Assembly (NCBI GenBank): GCA_021848365.1 | Contig: JAJZUS010000001.1 | Span: forward strand, 711,517 to 775,516 | Direction: 5' to 3' | From: Actinomycetes bacterium | GTDB taxonomy: Bacteria; Actinomycetota; Acidimicrobiia; Acidimicrobiales; RAAP-2 | DNA: 64,000 bases | Made by a program: the position numbers and the translations under genes | Notes under the pieces: model-generated | What the model was told of the DNA's origin: nothing | Databases searched by the model: none | The model's input: only the letters and a program-made list of their open reading frames with translations | Shown: positions 29,559-38,835 of the stretch, piece by piece | Position numbering within the stretch: the stretch's first letter is position 1 | Layout of the letters: each line of letters starts with the position of its first letter

Positions 29559-30337
29559 GCCGGGCGGGTCCAGCGAGCGGGCCGCTTCTCGAGGAAGGCG
29601 GTGATGGCCTCCTGCGAGTCGGGGATCAGCACCGCCGACGCCATGACCTCGGAGGCGAGATCGTAGGCCGCGCTGAGGGGCAGGTCGATCTGGGCGTAGA
29701 AGGCCCGCTTGCCGATGGCCTTCGACTCCACGCTGCCGCGCGTCGCTCGAGCGAGGAGCTCACGGGTGGACTCGTCCAACGTCTCGTCCTCGACGACGCG
29801 ATTGACGAGACCCCAGTCGGCCGCCGTCGTCGCGTCGATGGCGTCACCCGTCATGCCCATCTCGAGGGCCCGCCGTCGGCCGATGAGCCGTCCGACGGCG
29901 ACGAGTGGGGTCGTGCAGAACAACCCGCCCTTGCCGCCGGGCGTCGCGAAGCTCGCCGATCGGGAGGCGACCGCCAGGTCGCAGGCGGCCACGAGCTGGC
30001 ATCCGGCCCCGGTCGCCAGGCCGTGGACGCGAGCCACCACGGGCTGGGGGATCTCGCGCAGCGTGCGCATCATGACCGAGCAGGAGTGGAAGAGCGAGCG
30101 GCTGGCGACGAGGTCGGCCCCCGCCATCTCGCCGAAGTCGTGACCGGCGCTGAAGATCCGCCCGGCCGCCGCGATCACGACGCCGGTCGCGTCGCTCGAC
30201 CCGATCTCGACGAGCGCGTCGGTGACGTCCGCGATCATCGCCCGGGTCAGCACGTTGAGGCGCTCGGGTCGGTTCAGGGTGAGCGTCACGACGTCGTCGA
30301 CGCGCTCGACCAAGATGTTCTCGTAGGGACCGGGCAT
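29555..30337 (-). CDS. Enoyl-CoA hydratase/isomerase family protein
   Basis: The 260-aa protein read from ATG 30337 has the crotonase fold: V-T-L-T-L-N-R-P-E-R-L-N-V-L, the oxyanion-hole segment I-F-S-A-G-H-D-F-G-E-M, A-T-G-A-G-C-Q-L-V-A-A-C-D-L-A and a C-terminal K-R-P-A-R-W. It would hydrate or isomerise acyl-CoA intermediates in fatty-acid or aromatic-acid oxidation. The start was moved from 30481 because the earlier residues are not crotonase-like and overlap the divergent cyclase promoter. First gene of the minus-strand run. Confidence 0.85.
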   Translation of the reverse strand: MPGPYENILVERVDDVVTLTLNRPERLNVLTRAMIADVTDALVEIGSSDATGVVIAAAGRIFSAGHDFGEMAGADLVASRSLFHSCSVMMRTLREIPQPVVARVHGLATGAGCQLVAACDLAVASRSASFATPGGKGGLFCTTPLVAVGRLIGRRRALEMGMTGDAIDATTAADWGLVNRVVEDETLDESTRELLARATRGSVESKAIGKRAFYAQIDLPLSAAYDLASEVMASAVLIPDSQEAITAFLEKRPARWTRPA

Positions 30338-30404
30338 GGTGCCTCCCGTCGTCGCCCTATTCTCCCTCGCGCCGGGCGTGGTAGACAACACCGGAGGAGT
30401 GACG

Positions 30405-32111
30405 GTGACGGACGAGACGCGCCAGGTCGGGGCGACCGACATCCAGATGTTCTTCGACCAGTTGCCGGACGTGGTCCTCATCCTGTCCGAGGATGGCCGG
30501 CTCCTGTGGGCGAACCGCTACGCGGAAGAGGTCTTCGGCCTCGGCCTCGAGGACACGATCGGGGTCTCGGCGCTCGACTTTATCCACCCCGACGACCTGG
30601 AGATGGCGGCCCGCTCCTTCGAGTCGATCCAGGGGAAGCGGACCGGCAACCCCATCGAGATGCGCGTACGGATCGGTCGCGAGTGGCGCCTGATCGAGCT
30701 CATCGGGCGTCCGGTGCCCTGGTTCGCCCCGGGAGCCATCCTCTTCAGCCTGCGTGACATCACCGAGCGCCGTCGCTTCGAGATCGCCCACGACGACGTG
30801 GCCCTGTTCCGCTCGCTGCTCGGTTACTCGCCGACGGTGACGCTGCTCGTCGATCCCGACGGTCGGATTCGCGCGTCCTCGGCCGCGCTCACTCGTCAGC
30901 TCGGCCTCGACCCGGAGTCCCTCGAGGGTCGACCGCTCACCGATCTCGTGGAGGGCGGTGACGTGGCGACCGTCCACGACGCCATGGTCCGCGCCGCGGC
31001 GTCCCCCCCGGGGACGGCGGTCAGTGTCGTAGCGCGACTGCGGCGCTACGACGGCTCGCCCGTCCCCTACGAGATGTCCTTCGTCGACCTGCGCGACGAC
31101 GGGACCGTGGGGGGCATGGTGATCTCCGCGCACGACGTCACCTCGCGGATGGCCATCGAGGCCGAGATGCGCGCGGCGCTCGACGAGGGCAAGGCGGCCA
31201 ACTCCGCGCTGCGCGCGACGCTGGAGTCGGTGGTGGACGGCGTTCTCGCCGTCGACCTCGATCGGCGGGTCCTCATGGTCAACCGTCAGTTCGTCGAGAT
31301 GTGGGGCCTCTCGGAGGAGCAGGTGGCCGCTCGCGACGATCGGGTGCTGCTCGCGGCCGTGCTCGAGAGGCTCGACGATCCGGTGGAGTTCATGCGGCGC
31401 GTCGAGGACCTCTACGCTCACCCCCACGTCTCGTCCCAGGACGAGGTGCGACTGCGTGACGGGAGGGTCTTTCAGCGTTTCTCGACGCCCCAGACGATCG
31501 ACGGGGTGGTGGTCGGACGCGTGTGGGGTTTCCTCGACGTCACCGCCCAGCGGATGCTCGAGGGCGAGCTCAGCGCCAAGGCCTTCCGCGACAACCTGAC
31601 CGGACTCGCCAACCGAGCGCACTTCCTCGACTTCCTCGATCACGCCGCGGCCCGGGCGGCCCGCGCCGGCACCCGGCTCGCGGTGCTCTTCATCGACGTC
31701 GACCACTTCAAGGGCGTGAACGACCGGTTCGGCCACGCGAGCGGGGACGCCCTGCTTCGTGAGTTCGCCGAGCGGATGCGGGAGTGCCTGCGCGCGAGCG
31801 ACACGGCCTCACGTCTGGGGGGCGACGAGTTCGCGGTGCTCGTGGAGGACGTGGGCGGCGCCGAGGAGATCGTCGCGCTCGCCGAACGTCTGCGGGCCTG
31901 CCTGACGGCGCCCGTCATCGTGGAGGCGCACCCCATCGAGGCGTCGGTCTCGATCGGGGTGGCGATCGCCGAGCCCGGCGACGCACCCCTGTTGACGCTG
32001 CGACACGCCGACGTGGCGATGTACCGGGCGAAGCGCCTGGGGCGCGATCGCGTGGCGGTCTACGAGCCCGAGTCGGACCGGCCAGGGGTGACCGCGGAAC
32101 CGACCCCGTAG
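30405..32111 (+). CDS. Triple-PAS diguanylate cyclase
   Basis: GTG 30405 follows GGAGGA by six bases, giving 568 aa. Three PAS-like sensor domains are visible (about 10-125, 135-260, 275-395; N-R-Y-A-E-E-V-F-G-L-G, D-P-D-G-R-I-R-A-S-S, L-A-V-D-L-D-R-R-V-L-M-V-N-R), ending with D-I-T or D-V-T linkers. A GGDEF domain follows with the intact active site R-L-G-G-D-E-F-A-V-L. An R-A-S-D inhibitory site five residues before GGDEF predicts product feedback. It makes cyclic di-GMP in the cytoplasm; no membrane segment is evident. It is divergent from the enoyl-CoA hydratase gene with a 67-base gap. Confidence 0.9.
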   Translation: MTDETRQVGATDIQMFFDQLPDVVLILSEDGRLLWANRYAEEVFGLGLEDTIGVSALDFIHPDDLEMAARSFESIQGKRTGNPIEMRVRIGREWRLIELIGRPVPWFAPGAILFSLRDITERRRFEIAHDDVALFRSLLGYSPTVTLLVDPDGRIRASSAALTRQLGLDPESLEGRPLTDLVEGGDVATVHDAMVRAAASPPGTAVSVVARLRRYDGSPVPYEMSFVDLRDDGTVGGMVISAHDVTSRMAIEAEMRAALDEGKAANSALRATLESVVDGVLAVDLDRRVLMVNRQFVEMWGLSEEQVAARDDRVLLAAVLERLDDPVEFMRRVEDLYAHPHVSSQDEVRLRDGRVFQRFSTPQTIDGVVVGRVWGFLDVTAQRMLEGELSAKAFRDNLTGLANRAHFLDFLDHAAARAARAGTRLAVLFIDVDHFKGVNDRFGHASGDALLREFAERMRECLRASDTASRLGGDEFAVLVEDVGGAEEIVALAERLRACLTAPVIVEAHPIEASVSIGVAIAEPGDAPLLTLRHADVAMYRAKRLGRDRVAVYEPESDRPGVTAEPTP

Positions 32112-32134
32112 TTCGGCTCGGTGACGCGCTCGGT

Positions 32135-32185
32135 CGCCCGGTGAGGGTGGAGTCGCCGCGGACGCGAGGTGTCGGGCACCGGGCG
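32135..32185. terminator. Possible bidirectional hairpin between converging genes
   Basis: CGCCCGGTG at 32135-32143 is complementary to CACCGGGCG at 32177-32185, with a 33-base loop that can fold further. It lies between converging genes. Confidence 0.3.
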
Positions 32186-32196
32186 GTTGGGGACCT

Positions 32197-32727
32197 TCAC
32201 GGGCTCATCGCCGGGCACCCGACGACCCCGACGTCAAGGGTGAGCACTCTCGAGGCGCCCGTGGGGTGCCCGTTGCTCGGCGCGAGGAACCCCATCTCCG
32301 CCCCGTGCGGGGTCGCGACCGAGAAGGCGCCCCCCTGGTTCGTCCGTAGGGTGAGGCGACGCCCGAGATGGGCTCGCGCGTGGGCCATGGTCTCGCCGAG
32401 GACCAGTCCGGTGTCCGTGCGCACGGGGGGCGTTCGCCCGGGCCCCGCGCTGGCCCCGACGAGTCGTCCCCGATCGAAGTACAGGTGGAGCGCCCCCCAG
32501 GTCGCGGTGGCGGTGACCCCGCAGTTCGCGAGGTCGGGCGTCGGGGCGACGCGGCCGCGGGCCCCGAGGGTCCGGTCGAGGCGCGCCACCGCGGTACGGA
32601 GGGGCGAGCCGAACGCCACGCCGCCGACGGAGTGGCCGGCGAGCACGAGGGGACTCGCCGCCGCGGCGGGACCCCCGACTGCGATGCTCGCGAGGAGCAG
32701 GCTGACGAGGATCCCGCGGCGACGCAT
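32197..32727 (-). CDS. Secreted small protein of unknown function
   Basis: The 176-aa product has a clear signal peptide (basic R-R-R, hydrophobic L-L-L-A-S-I-A-V-G, cleavage near A-A-A-A-S). The mature domain has two Cys, probably one disulfide, and repeated V-G-A/G-V-x-F-G-S-type strands (V-G-G-V-A-F-G-S-P-L). No family recognised. The start codon touches the malic enzyme stop (32727), so it is likely co-transcribed with it. Confidence 0.6.
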   Translation of the reverse strand: MRRRGILVSLLLASIAVGGPAAAASPLVLAGHSVGGVAFGSPLRTAVARLDRTLGARGRVAPTPDLANCGVTATATWGALHLYFDRGRLVGASAGPGRTPPVRTDTGLVLGETMAHARAHLGRRLTLRTNQGGAFSVATPHGAEMGFLAPSNGHPTGASRVLTLDVGVVGCPAMSP

Positions 32728-34115
32728 CAGGCCATCGCCGCCCGGGCCGCCTTGCCGACGGCGTCCGCCACGGCCTTCACCACGCTCGGGTTGAAGACGG
32801 TCGGCACGATGTAGTTGGGCGAGAGGTCGTCGGAGTTGACGGCGTCGGCGATCGCTCGTCCGGCGGCCACCTCGATCTCCTCGGTGATCTTCGACGCCCC
32901 GGCGTCGAGCAGCCCGCGGAAGATGCCCGGGAAGGCCAGCACGTTGTTGATCTGGTTCGGCTCGTCGCTACGACCCGTCGCGACGATCGCCGCGTGACGC
33001 CGGGCCACCTGGGGGTCGATCTCGGGGTCGGGGTTGGCGAGGGCGAACACGATGGACTTGGGGGCCATGCGCATGATCTGCTCCTCGGTCACGAGGTTGG
33101 GCCCGCTCACGCCGATGAAGACGTCGGCGTCCTGGAGGGCGTCGCCGAGGTCGCCCCGTCGTCCCGCGGTGTTGGTGTGGGTCGCGAGCCACCGGCGATC
33201 CTCGTCGAGGCGTTCGTCGTCGGGGTCGAGGATGCCGTGGCGGTTGACGCCGATGACGTCGCCCACGCCCTCGTGCATGAGCAGCTTGGCGATGGCGACC
33301 CCCGCCGCCCCCACGCCGAGGAGTGCGACGGTGACGTCCTTCATCTCCTTGCCGACGACGCGCAGGGCGTTGCGCAGGGCGGCGTAGACGACGACGGCCG
33401 TGCCGTGCTGGTCGTCGTGGAAGACGGGGATGTCCAGCATCTCGCGCAGCCGCGCCTCGATCTCGAAGCAGCGGGGCGCCGCGATGTCCTCCAGGTTGAT
33501 GCCGCCGAAGACCGGGGCGAGGACCTGGACCGTGCGCACGATCTCGTCCACGTCCTGGGTCGCGAGGCAGACCGGCCAGGCGTCGATGTCGGCGAAGCGC
33601 TTGAAGAGGAGGGCCTTGCCCTCCATCACGGGCAGGGCCGCCTCCGGCCCGATGTTGCCCAGGCCCAGGACCGCCGACCCGTCGGTCACGACGGCCACCG
33701 TGTTGCGCTTGATGGTGAGCTTGCGAGCGAGCGAGACGTCGTTGGCGATGGCGTTGGAGATGCGCGCCACGCCCGGGGTGTAGGCCATCGAGAGGTCGTC
33801 GCGGGTCTTGAGGGCGATCTTCGGGCGCACCTCGATCGTGCCGCCCAGGTGGAGGAGGAACGTGCGGTCGCTCATCGCGTGGACCTCGGCCCCCGCGACG
33901 GCGCCCACCACGCGACCGAGCGTCTCCGCGTGGTCCTCGTTGGACGCGTTGCAGGTCACGTCGACCACCATGCGCCCGTCGATGGGCTCCCCGACGTCGA
34001 GGGCCGTGACGAGCCCGCCCGCGTCGGCGATCGCCGCGGCGACGTTCGGGATGGTTCCCGCGCCGTCGAGGATGACGCGCATGGTGATGGAGTACGAGGC
34101 GCTGGGGGCGTTCAT
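32727..34115 (-). CDS. NAD-type malic enzyme with N-terminal ACT-like domain
   Basis: The start at ATG 34115 (after AAAAGGAAG) gives 462 aa. Residues ~5-85 resemble an ACT regulatory domain. The malic enzyme core follows: [49 protein letters not shown], and the nucleotide-binding [11 protein letters not shown]. It decarboxylates malate to pyruvate with NAD(P). It has no C-terminal phosphotransacetylase domain, unlike MaeB fusions. The ACT-like domain may sense an amino acid or other effector. Confidence 0.9.
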   Translation of the reverse strand: MNAPSASYSITMRVILDGAGTIPNVAAAIADAGGLVTALDVGEPIDGRMVVDVTCNASNEDHAETLGRVVGAVAGAEVHAMSDRTFLLHLGGTIEVRPKIALKTRDDLSMAYTPGVARISNAIANDVSLARKLTIKRNTVAVVTDGSAVLGLGNIGPEAALPVMEGKALLFKRFADIDAWPVCLATQDVDEIVRTVQVLAPVFGGINLEDIAAPRCFEIEARLREMLDIPVFHDDQHGTAVVVYAALRNALRVVGKEMKDVTVALLGVGAAGVAIAKLLMHEGVGDVIGVNRHGILDPDDERLDEDRRWLATHTNTAGRRGDLGDALQDADVFIGVSGPNLVTEEQIMRMAPKSIVFALANPDPEIDPQVARRHAAIVATGRSDEPNQINNVLAFPGIFRGLLDAGASKITEEIEVAAGRAIADAVNSDDLSPNYIVPTVFNPSVVKAVADAVGKAARAAMA

Positions 34116-34136
34116 GGCTTCCTTTTCGTCGTGTCT

Positions 34137-34162
34137 CACCGGTGGCGAGCCCGCCACCGGTG
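34137..34162 (-). terminator. Hairpin between nitrilase and malic enzyme genes
   Basis: A perfect 11-bp stem (CACCGGTGGCG with CGCCACCGGTG) and 4-base loop, 49 bases after the nitrilase-like stop and 22 bases before the malic enzyme start. It is a terminator or attenuator. Confidence 0.6.
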
Positions 34163-34210
34163 CCAGGGTCATGCTAGGCCCGGTCCGCTGGCCCCCGGGG
34201 TCGAGCGAGG

Positions 34211-35056
34211 TCAGGCCCCGGCGATCCGGACTCGACGACGGTAGAGGGTGGGTCGCCGGAAGCGGAGCACGGCGATCTGCTCGCGACGACGGGCGACCTC
34301 GTCGAGGTCGATGTCGGCGACGACCACCTGGGGATCGTCGCCGTGGGAGCGGGCCCGCACGTCACCCCACGGCCCGACGATCATCGCGTGCCCGTAGGTG
34401 GCGATGCCCTCGGTGGTGACGCCCGCCTGCGTCGCCGCGACCACGAAGGCGTGGTTCTCGATGGCGCGGGCTCGCACCAGGACGTCCCAGTGGCTCGCGC
34501 CGGTGCCCGCGTTGAAGGCGGCCGGGATCGCGAGGACCTCCGCCCCCCGGGCGCTGAGGGCTCGGTAGAGCTCCGGGAAGCGCACGTCGAAGCAGACCGA
34601 GAGGCCGAGGTCGAAGGGGCGCAGGTGCGCGACTACGAGCTCGTCGCCTCGCGAGAGGCCGTCGGACTCGCGGTAGCGAACCGTCCCCGGCACGTCGACG
34701 TCGAAGAGGTGCGTCTTGCGGTAGCGGGCGACGATCCGGCCGTGCGGTCCGATGACGACGCTCGTGTTGTAGGGGAGACCGTCCGTTCGCTCGAGGAGGC
34801 TGCCGACGTGCACGATCACGCGGTGGCGTCGGGCGAGGGCGGCGAGGGCGCGGGTCGTCGGGCCGGGAATCGTCTCGGCCGCGGCCGCGTAGCCACGCGT
34901 CGGCCCGAGGAAGGGCGTGTACTCCGGCAGCTGGACGTACGTCGCGCCCCGGTCGGCGGCCTCGCTCACGAGTCGCACGGCCGCCGCGCGATTCGCGGCG
35001 AGGTCCGTTCCCGAGTTCATCTGCACCGCCGCCACTCGGACCACGCGCGAGCTCAC
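34211..35056 (-). CDS. Carbon-nitrogen hydrolase (nitrilase superfamily)
   Basis: The 281-aa protein has the nitrilase-superfamily triad blocks: Q-L-P-E-Y-T-P (Glu), Y-R-K-T-H-L-F-D (Lys) and G-L-S-V-C-F-D-V-R-F-P-E-L-Y-R (Cys nucleophile). It resembles the Nit1/omega-amidase branch, which hydrolyses amides such as deaminated glutathione or alpha-ketoglutaramate. The GTG at 35056 was chosen because the TACAGT -10 element lies seven bases before it and upstream residues are not family-like, implying a leaderless message. Confidence 0.85.
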   Translation of the reverse strand: MSSRVVRVAAVQMNSGTDLAANRAAAVRLVSEAADRGATYVQLPEYTPFLGPTRGYAAAAETIPGPTTRALAALARRHRVIVHVGSLLERTDGLPYNTSVVIGPHGRIVARYRKTHLFDVDVPGTVRYRESDGLSRGDELVVAHLRPFDLGLSVCFDVRFPELYRALSARGAEVLAIPAAFNAGTGASHWDVLVRARAIENHAFVVAATQAGVTTEGIATYGHAMIVGPWGDVRARSHGDDPQVVVADIDLDEVARRREQIAVLRFRRPTLYRRRVRIAGA

Positions 35057-35063
35057 GGCCCGT

Positions 35064-35069
35064 ACTGTA
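35064..35069 (-). promoter_or_regulatory. -10 element giving a leaderless nitrilase transcript
   Basis: TACAGT on the minus strand ends seven bases before GTG 35056, with no ribosome site between. The same hexamer and spacing are found at arsR. Confidence 0.45.
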
Positions 35070-35148
35070 GGCGCCCCGACCGTCCCGACCACGTCGGAGC
35101 CGTGTGTAGCCTGGGCGTGCGCGCGGTCGCGGCACACGGGGAGGCGAC

Positions 35149-36381
35149 ATGCCCTACGAGTTCACCGAGCGGGGCCGCCAGGTCCTCGAGGAGGTTCGCC
35201 GGTTCATGGCGGCCTCGATCGAGCCCGCGGAACCCGTGTTCTACGAGCAGCTCGCGGAGCTCGGTCCCGACGGCTATCCCCCGATCCTCGACCGCCTGAA
35301 GAGCGAGGCGCTGCAGCGCGGGTTGTGGAACCTCTTCCTGCCCCACCTCAACGCCGATCACCCGGGCACCCCGCTCTCCAACCTCGACTACGCGCCCATC
35401 TCCGAAGTCCTCGGTCGCGTGGGGTTCGCCTCCGAGGTCATGAACTGCAACGCGCCCGACACCGGGAACATGGAGATCCTCAACCTCTACGGCTCCGAGC
35501 GGGTGAAGGCCGAGTGGCTGGCCCCCCTGCTCGCGGGGGAGATCCGCAGCGCCTTCTCCATGACCGAGCCCGACGTCGCGTCGTCGGACGCGACCAACAT
35601 CGGCCTGTCGATCCAGCGCGACGGCGACGAGTACGTGCTGAACGGTCGCAAGTGGTTCTCGAGCGGGGCGCGCTCGCCGCGCTGCCGCGTGCTGGTCGTC
35701 ATGGGCAAGTCCGACCCGGCGGCACCGCGGCACCGTCAGCAGTCGATGATCGTCGTGCCGCGCGATGCGCCGGGCGTGTCGATCGGCCTCGAGCCACACG
35801 TCTTCGGCTACGACGAGCGGGGCGGCCATCCCGAGGTCGTCTACCGCGACGTGCGGGTCCCGGCCGACTACCTCCTCGGCGAGGAGGGCGGAGGCTTCGC
35901 CATCGCCCAGGCCCGCCTCGGGCCGGGGCGGATCCATCACGCGATGCGCACCCTCGGGGTGGCCGAGCGAGCCCTCGAGCTCATGGTCCAGCGCTCCCTC
36001 GAGCGACACACCTTCGGCTCGAGCCTCGCCCACAAGGGGCTCATCCAGGACTGGATCGCCGAGTCCCGCATCGAGATCGACATGGCGCGCGAGTACGTGC
36101 TGTCGGCCGCTCACCAGATGGACACGGCCGGGAACAAGGGCGCGGCGTCGGCGATCGCCGGGATCAAGGTCGCCATCCCCAACGTCGCCCTCAAGGTCAT
36201 CGATCGCGCCATCCAGGTCCACGGTGCCGCGGGCGTGACCCAGTTCACCCCGCTCGCCCACATGTACGCCGGGGTGCGGACCCTCCGCATCGCCGACGGA
36301 CCCGACGAGGTCCACAAGATGACGATCGCCCGGCGCGAGATCCGCAAGTTCAGCCGGGACTTCCACATCTCGGGCGGCTGA
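35149..36381 (+). CDS. Acyl-CoA dehydrogenase (ACAD10/11-like)
   Basis: The 410-aa flavoenzyme has F-S-M-T-E-P-D-V-A-S-S-D (FAD/substrate loop), L-N-G-R-K-W-F-S-S-G-A, L-G-P-G-R-I-H-H-A-M-R and the C-terminal V-H-G-A-A-G-V-T-Q-F-T-P-L-A-H-M-Y-A, followed by D-G-P-D-E-V-H. The sequence resembles the long-chain ACAD10/11-type branch. It oxidises an acyl-CoA to an enoyl-CoA. GGGGAGGCGAC precedes the ATG. Confidence 0.87.
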   Translation: MPYEFTERGRQVLEEVRRFMAASIEPAEPVFYEQLAELGPDGYPPILDRLKSEALQRGLWNLFLPHLNADHPGTPLSNLDYAPISEVLGRVGFASEVMNCNAPDTGNMEILNLYGSERVKAEWLAPLLAGEIRSAFSMTEPDVASSDATNIGLSIQRDGDEYVLNGRKWFSSGARSPRCRVLVVMGKSDPAAPRHRQQSMIVVPRDAPGVSIGLEPHVFGYDERGGHPEVVYRDVRVPADYLLGEEGGGFAIAQARLGPGRIHHAMRTLGVAERALELMVQRSLERHTFGSSLAHKGLIQDWIAESRIEIDMAREYVLSAAHQMDTAGNKGAASAIAGIKVAIPNVALKVIDRAIQVHGAAGVTQFTPLAHMYAGVRTLRIADGPDEVHKMTIARREIRKFSRDFHISGG

Positions 36382-37686
36382 TCACCCGAGCGCTCGCAGT
36401 ACTGCGGTGATCGCCGACGCGAGGTCGGAGGAGCGCGCGTAGGTGGCCAGGCGCGCTCCGGCGAGACCGTGGGCCAGCGCCGAGAGCGACGCCGCCGCCA
36501 GTGGCTCGTGCCCTCGAGCGAGGGCCGCGCCGACGAGGCCCGCGAGCACGTCGCCACTCCCGGCCGTCGCGAGGGAGGGCGTGCCCGCGTGCACCACGCG
36601 GGTTGCGCCATCGGGCGCCGCGACGACCGTCGTGGGTCCCTTCAGCAGCACGACGCAGCCGGTCTGCTCGGCGAGCTCGCGCGTCGCCGCGAGGCGGTCC
36701 GGACCCGGCGCGTGTCCGGTGAGGCGCGCGTACTCGCCGTCGTGCGGGGTAAGGACCCAGGCCGCGTCGGGTGGGCGATGCGCGAGCAGCTCGGTGCTTA
36801 GCGCGTCGGCGTCGACCACGACGGGGACCGTGACGCCCGAGAGGATCGAGGGGAGGCGCGCCGGAGCGTCGGTCCCGAGGCCCGGCCCCACGACGACCGC
36901 GCGCGACCGCGGATCGACGGAGGTCCCGGTCTCACGCACCACCTCGGCCGGTAGGCCGTCGAGTGGTCCGGCCCACTCCCACGCCCGGATCATGGAGGCC
37001 CCACCGGCCAGCGCGCCGCGCGTGACGAGCTCCGCGGCGCCTCGCATGGAGGGCGATCCGGCGATCACGCTCAGCGCGTGACGCCACTTGTGGTCGTCGC
37101 GGTGGGCTCGCACGTAGCCGGCGAGGTCGGACGGTTCGAGGAGGAAGGTCGTGGGGGTCCCCGTGATGTCGAGGGTCTCGAGGCGCAGGTCCCCGCACCG
37201 CTCCGCCGCGTCGCCGGTGAGGTGAGCGGGCTTCAGGGCGCCGAGTGCCAGGGTCCGGGTCGCCCACGGGGGTGATCCGAGGACCGCGCCGGTCGCCGCG
37301 TCGACGCCCGACGGCAGGTCGACGGCGAGAACGGGCGTTCCCGCCGTGACGGCGGGCGCGCGGTAGGGGCGGCGACAGCCGAGTCCGAAGGCCGCGTCGA
37401 CCACGAGGTCGTAGCCGGACAGGCGGTCGGGCTGCTCGGCAACGGGGATGACCTCGACGCGCGCTCCGCGAGCGGCGAGGTGACGGGCGGCGATTCGCCC
37501 GTCGGCCCCGTTCAGCCCGGGGCCGACGACGACCGCGACGTGGGCGCCGTAGGTGGAGGGGAGTAGGTCGCGCGCCTCGCGGGCGACCGCGTAGCCGGCC
37601 GCGCCGACGAGGGCGTCGGTCCCGCGCTCGGCGACCGCGGTGGCGTCAGCCGCCCGCATGGCCGCGACGTCGAGGACCGGCCACAC
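36382..37686 (-). CDS. Bifunctional NAD(P)HX epimerase/dehydratase
   Basis: The 434-aa fusion repairs hydrated NAD(P)H. The N-terminal YjeF-N part has V-V-V-G-P-G-L-N-G-A-D-G (the usual pattern is G-N-N-G-G-D-G, so the loop is atypical) and A-V-D-L-P-S-G-V-D. The C-terminal YjeF-C kinase-like part has L-T-P-H-D-G-E-Y, V-L-L-K-G-P-T-T-V-V and A-G-S-G-D-V-L-A-G-L, the ATP/ADP site with catalytic Asp. The gene ends right at the stop of the opposing acyl-CoA dehydrogenase gene. Confidence 0.88.
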   Translation of the reverse strand: MWPVLDVAAMRAADATAVAERGTDALVGAAGYAVAREARDLLPSTYGAHVAVVVGPGLNGADGRIAARHLAARGARVEVIPVAEQPDRLSGYDLVVDAAFGLGCRRPYRAPAVTAGTPVLAVDLPSGVDAATGAVLGSPPWATRTLALGALKPAHLTGDAAERCGDLRLETLDITGTPTTFLLEPSDLAGYVRAHRDDHKWRHALSVIAGSPSMRGAAELVTRGALAGGASMIRAWEWAGPLDGLPAEVVRETGTSVDPRSRAVVVGPGLGTDAPARLPSILSGVTVPVVVDADALSTELLAHRPPDAAWVLTPHDGEYARLTGHAPGPDRLAATRELAEQTGCVVLLKGPTTVVAAPDGATRVVHAGTPSLATAGSGDVLAGLVGAALARGHEPLAAASLSALAHGLAGARLATYARSSDLASAITAVLRALG

Positions 37687-37688
37687 GG

Positions 37689-38012
37689 TTAGCCCAGTGG
37701 TTCGGTCACGACGGCGGTGCCGTAGGCGAGGATCTCCTGGAAGGTGTTGGCCAGCTCGTTGGAGTCGTAGCGCATCGCCACGACGGCCGTGGCGCCCATC
37801 GCCTCGGCCGCCTCCACCATCCGGGCGAGGGCCTCGGAGCGGCTCTGCTGCAGTTGGGTCGTGAGGCCTCGCAGCTCCCCTCCGCCGAGGGACTTCAGCG
37901 CGGCGCCGATCTGGGCGCCGACGTTGCGCGTCCGCACGGTGAGGCCGTTCACCTCTCCGAGCACCTTGGTGATGCGGAATCCCGGTAGGTCATTCGTGGT
38001 AACGACAATCAT
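37689..38012 (-). CDS. YbjQ/UPF0145 family protein
   Basis: The 107-aa protein matches the UPF0145 (DUF74) family: L-P-G-F-R-I-T-K-V-L-G-E-V-x-G-L-T-V-R, A-L-x-S-L-G-G-G-E-L, and M-G-A-T-A-V-V-A-M-R-Y-D. Members form pentameric rings and are sometimes called heavy-metal-binding, but their role is unknown. It lies 3 bases upstream of the NAD(P)HX repair gene on the same strand. Confidence 0.9.
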   Translation of the reverse strand: MIVVTTNDLPGFRITKVLGEVNGLTVRTRNVGAQIGAALKSLGGGELRGLTTQLQQSRSEALARMVEAAEAMGATAVVAMRYDSNELANTFQEILAYGTAVVTEPLG

Positions 38013-38076
38013 GGGGACCTCCTGGCGTCACTGTACGCCGCGCGGCCTAGGGTGAGGTCGACACGAGGAGGACGCG

Positions 38077-38835
38077 ATGACGGCACTGCACAGCGATCGG
38101 AGTGGGCTCGGCGAGGCGGGGACGCTGACCTGGTTGGGTCACGCGACGGTCCTGCTCACCACGACCACGGGGACTCGCGTCATCTTCGACCCGTGGCTCG
38201 AGAACCCCAAGAGCCCCGCGGACCTCGACGCGGTGGGGCCCGTTGACGTGATCGCGGTGACCCACGGTCACTTCGATCACATGGGCTCGGTCGTCCCCCT
38301 CGCCACCGCGACCGGCGCCACGGTGGTCTGCGTGCCGGAAATGGCCGCGTACTTCGCCTCCGTGGGCCTCAGCAATCTCGTCGAGATGAACAAGGGCGGC
38401 ACCGTGAAGGTCGGTGACGTCGCCCTGACCATGGTCTCGGCCGATCACTCGTGCGGCGTGGCGGCCGGCGACGGCGTGCCCAACATCTACGGGGGCAACC
38501 CGGTGGGCTTCATCGCCCGGCTCCCCGAGGGCAACGGTGGTCCGATCTACGTCTCGGGGGACACCAACGTCTTCGGTGACATGGCCCTCATCCGCGAGCT
38601 GTACCACCCCGAGCTCGCCCTTATGCCGATCGACGGCCACTACAACATGGGTCCCTGGGAGGCGGCCCACGCGGTGCGGCTGCTCGGCGTCAGCCGATTC
38701 GCCCCGTACCACTACGGGACGTTCCCGCTGCTGGCGGGCACCCCGCAGGAGGTCCGCACCCACCTCGCCGCGCTGGGATCGTCCGCGACCGTCGTGGACG
38801 TCAACCCGGGTGGCTCGGTGCCCCTCGTCGGCTAA
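38077..38835 (+). CDS. Metallo-beta-lactamase-fold hydrolase (UPF0173)
   Basis: The 252-aa protein has the MBL metal motif T-H-G-H-F-D-H-M (about residues 62-69), L-G-H-A-T-V-L in the first strand, A-D-H-S in the middle, Y-V-S-G-D-T-N-V-F with the bridging Asp and G-H-Y-N-M-G near the end. This is the UPF0173 metal-dependent hydrolase pattern; physiological substrate unknown. AGGAGGACGCG precedes ATG 38077. Its stop overlaps the opposing membrane protein gene. Confidence 0.87.
   Translation: MTALHSDRSGLGEAGTLTWLGHATVLLTTTTGTRVIFDPWLENPKSPADLDAVGPVDVIAVTHGHFDHMGSVVPLATATGATVVCVPEMAAYFASVGLSNLVEMNKGGTVKVGDVALTMVSADHSCGVAAGDGVPNIYGGNPVGFIARLPEGNGGPIYVSGDTNVFGDMALIRELYHPELALMPIDGHYNMGPWEAAHAVRLLGVSRFAPYHYGTFPLLAGTPQEVRTHLAALGSSATVVDVNPGGSVPLVG

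Noticed and set aside
26414-30757. Long plus-strand frames across the minus-strand operon (for example 26916-28403 and 29516-30757)
   Set aside because: Antisense frames without motifs; the minus-strand genes show clear enzyme signatures and coupled starts.
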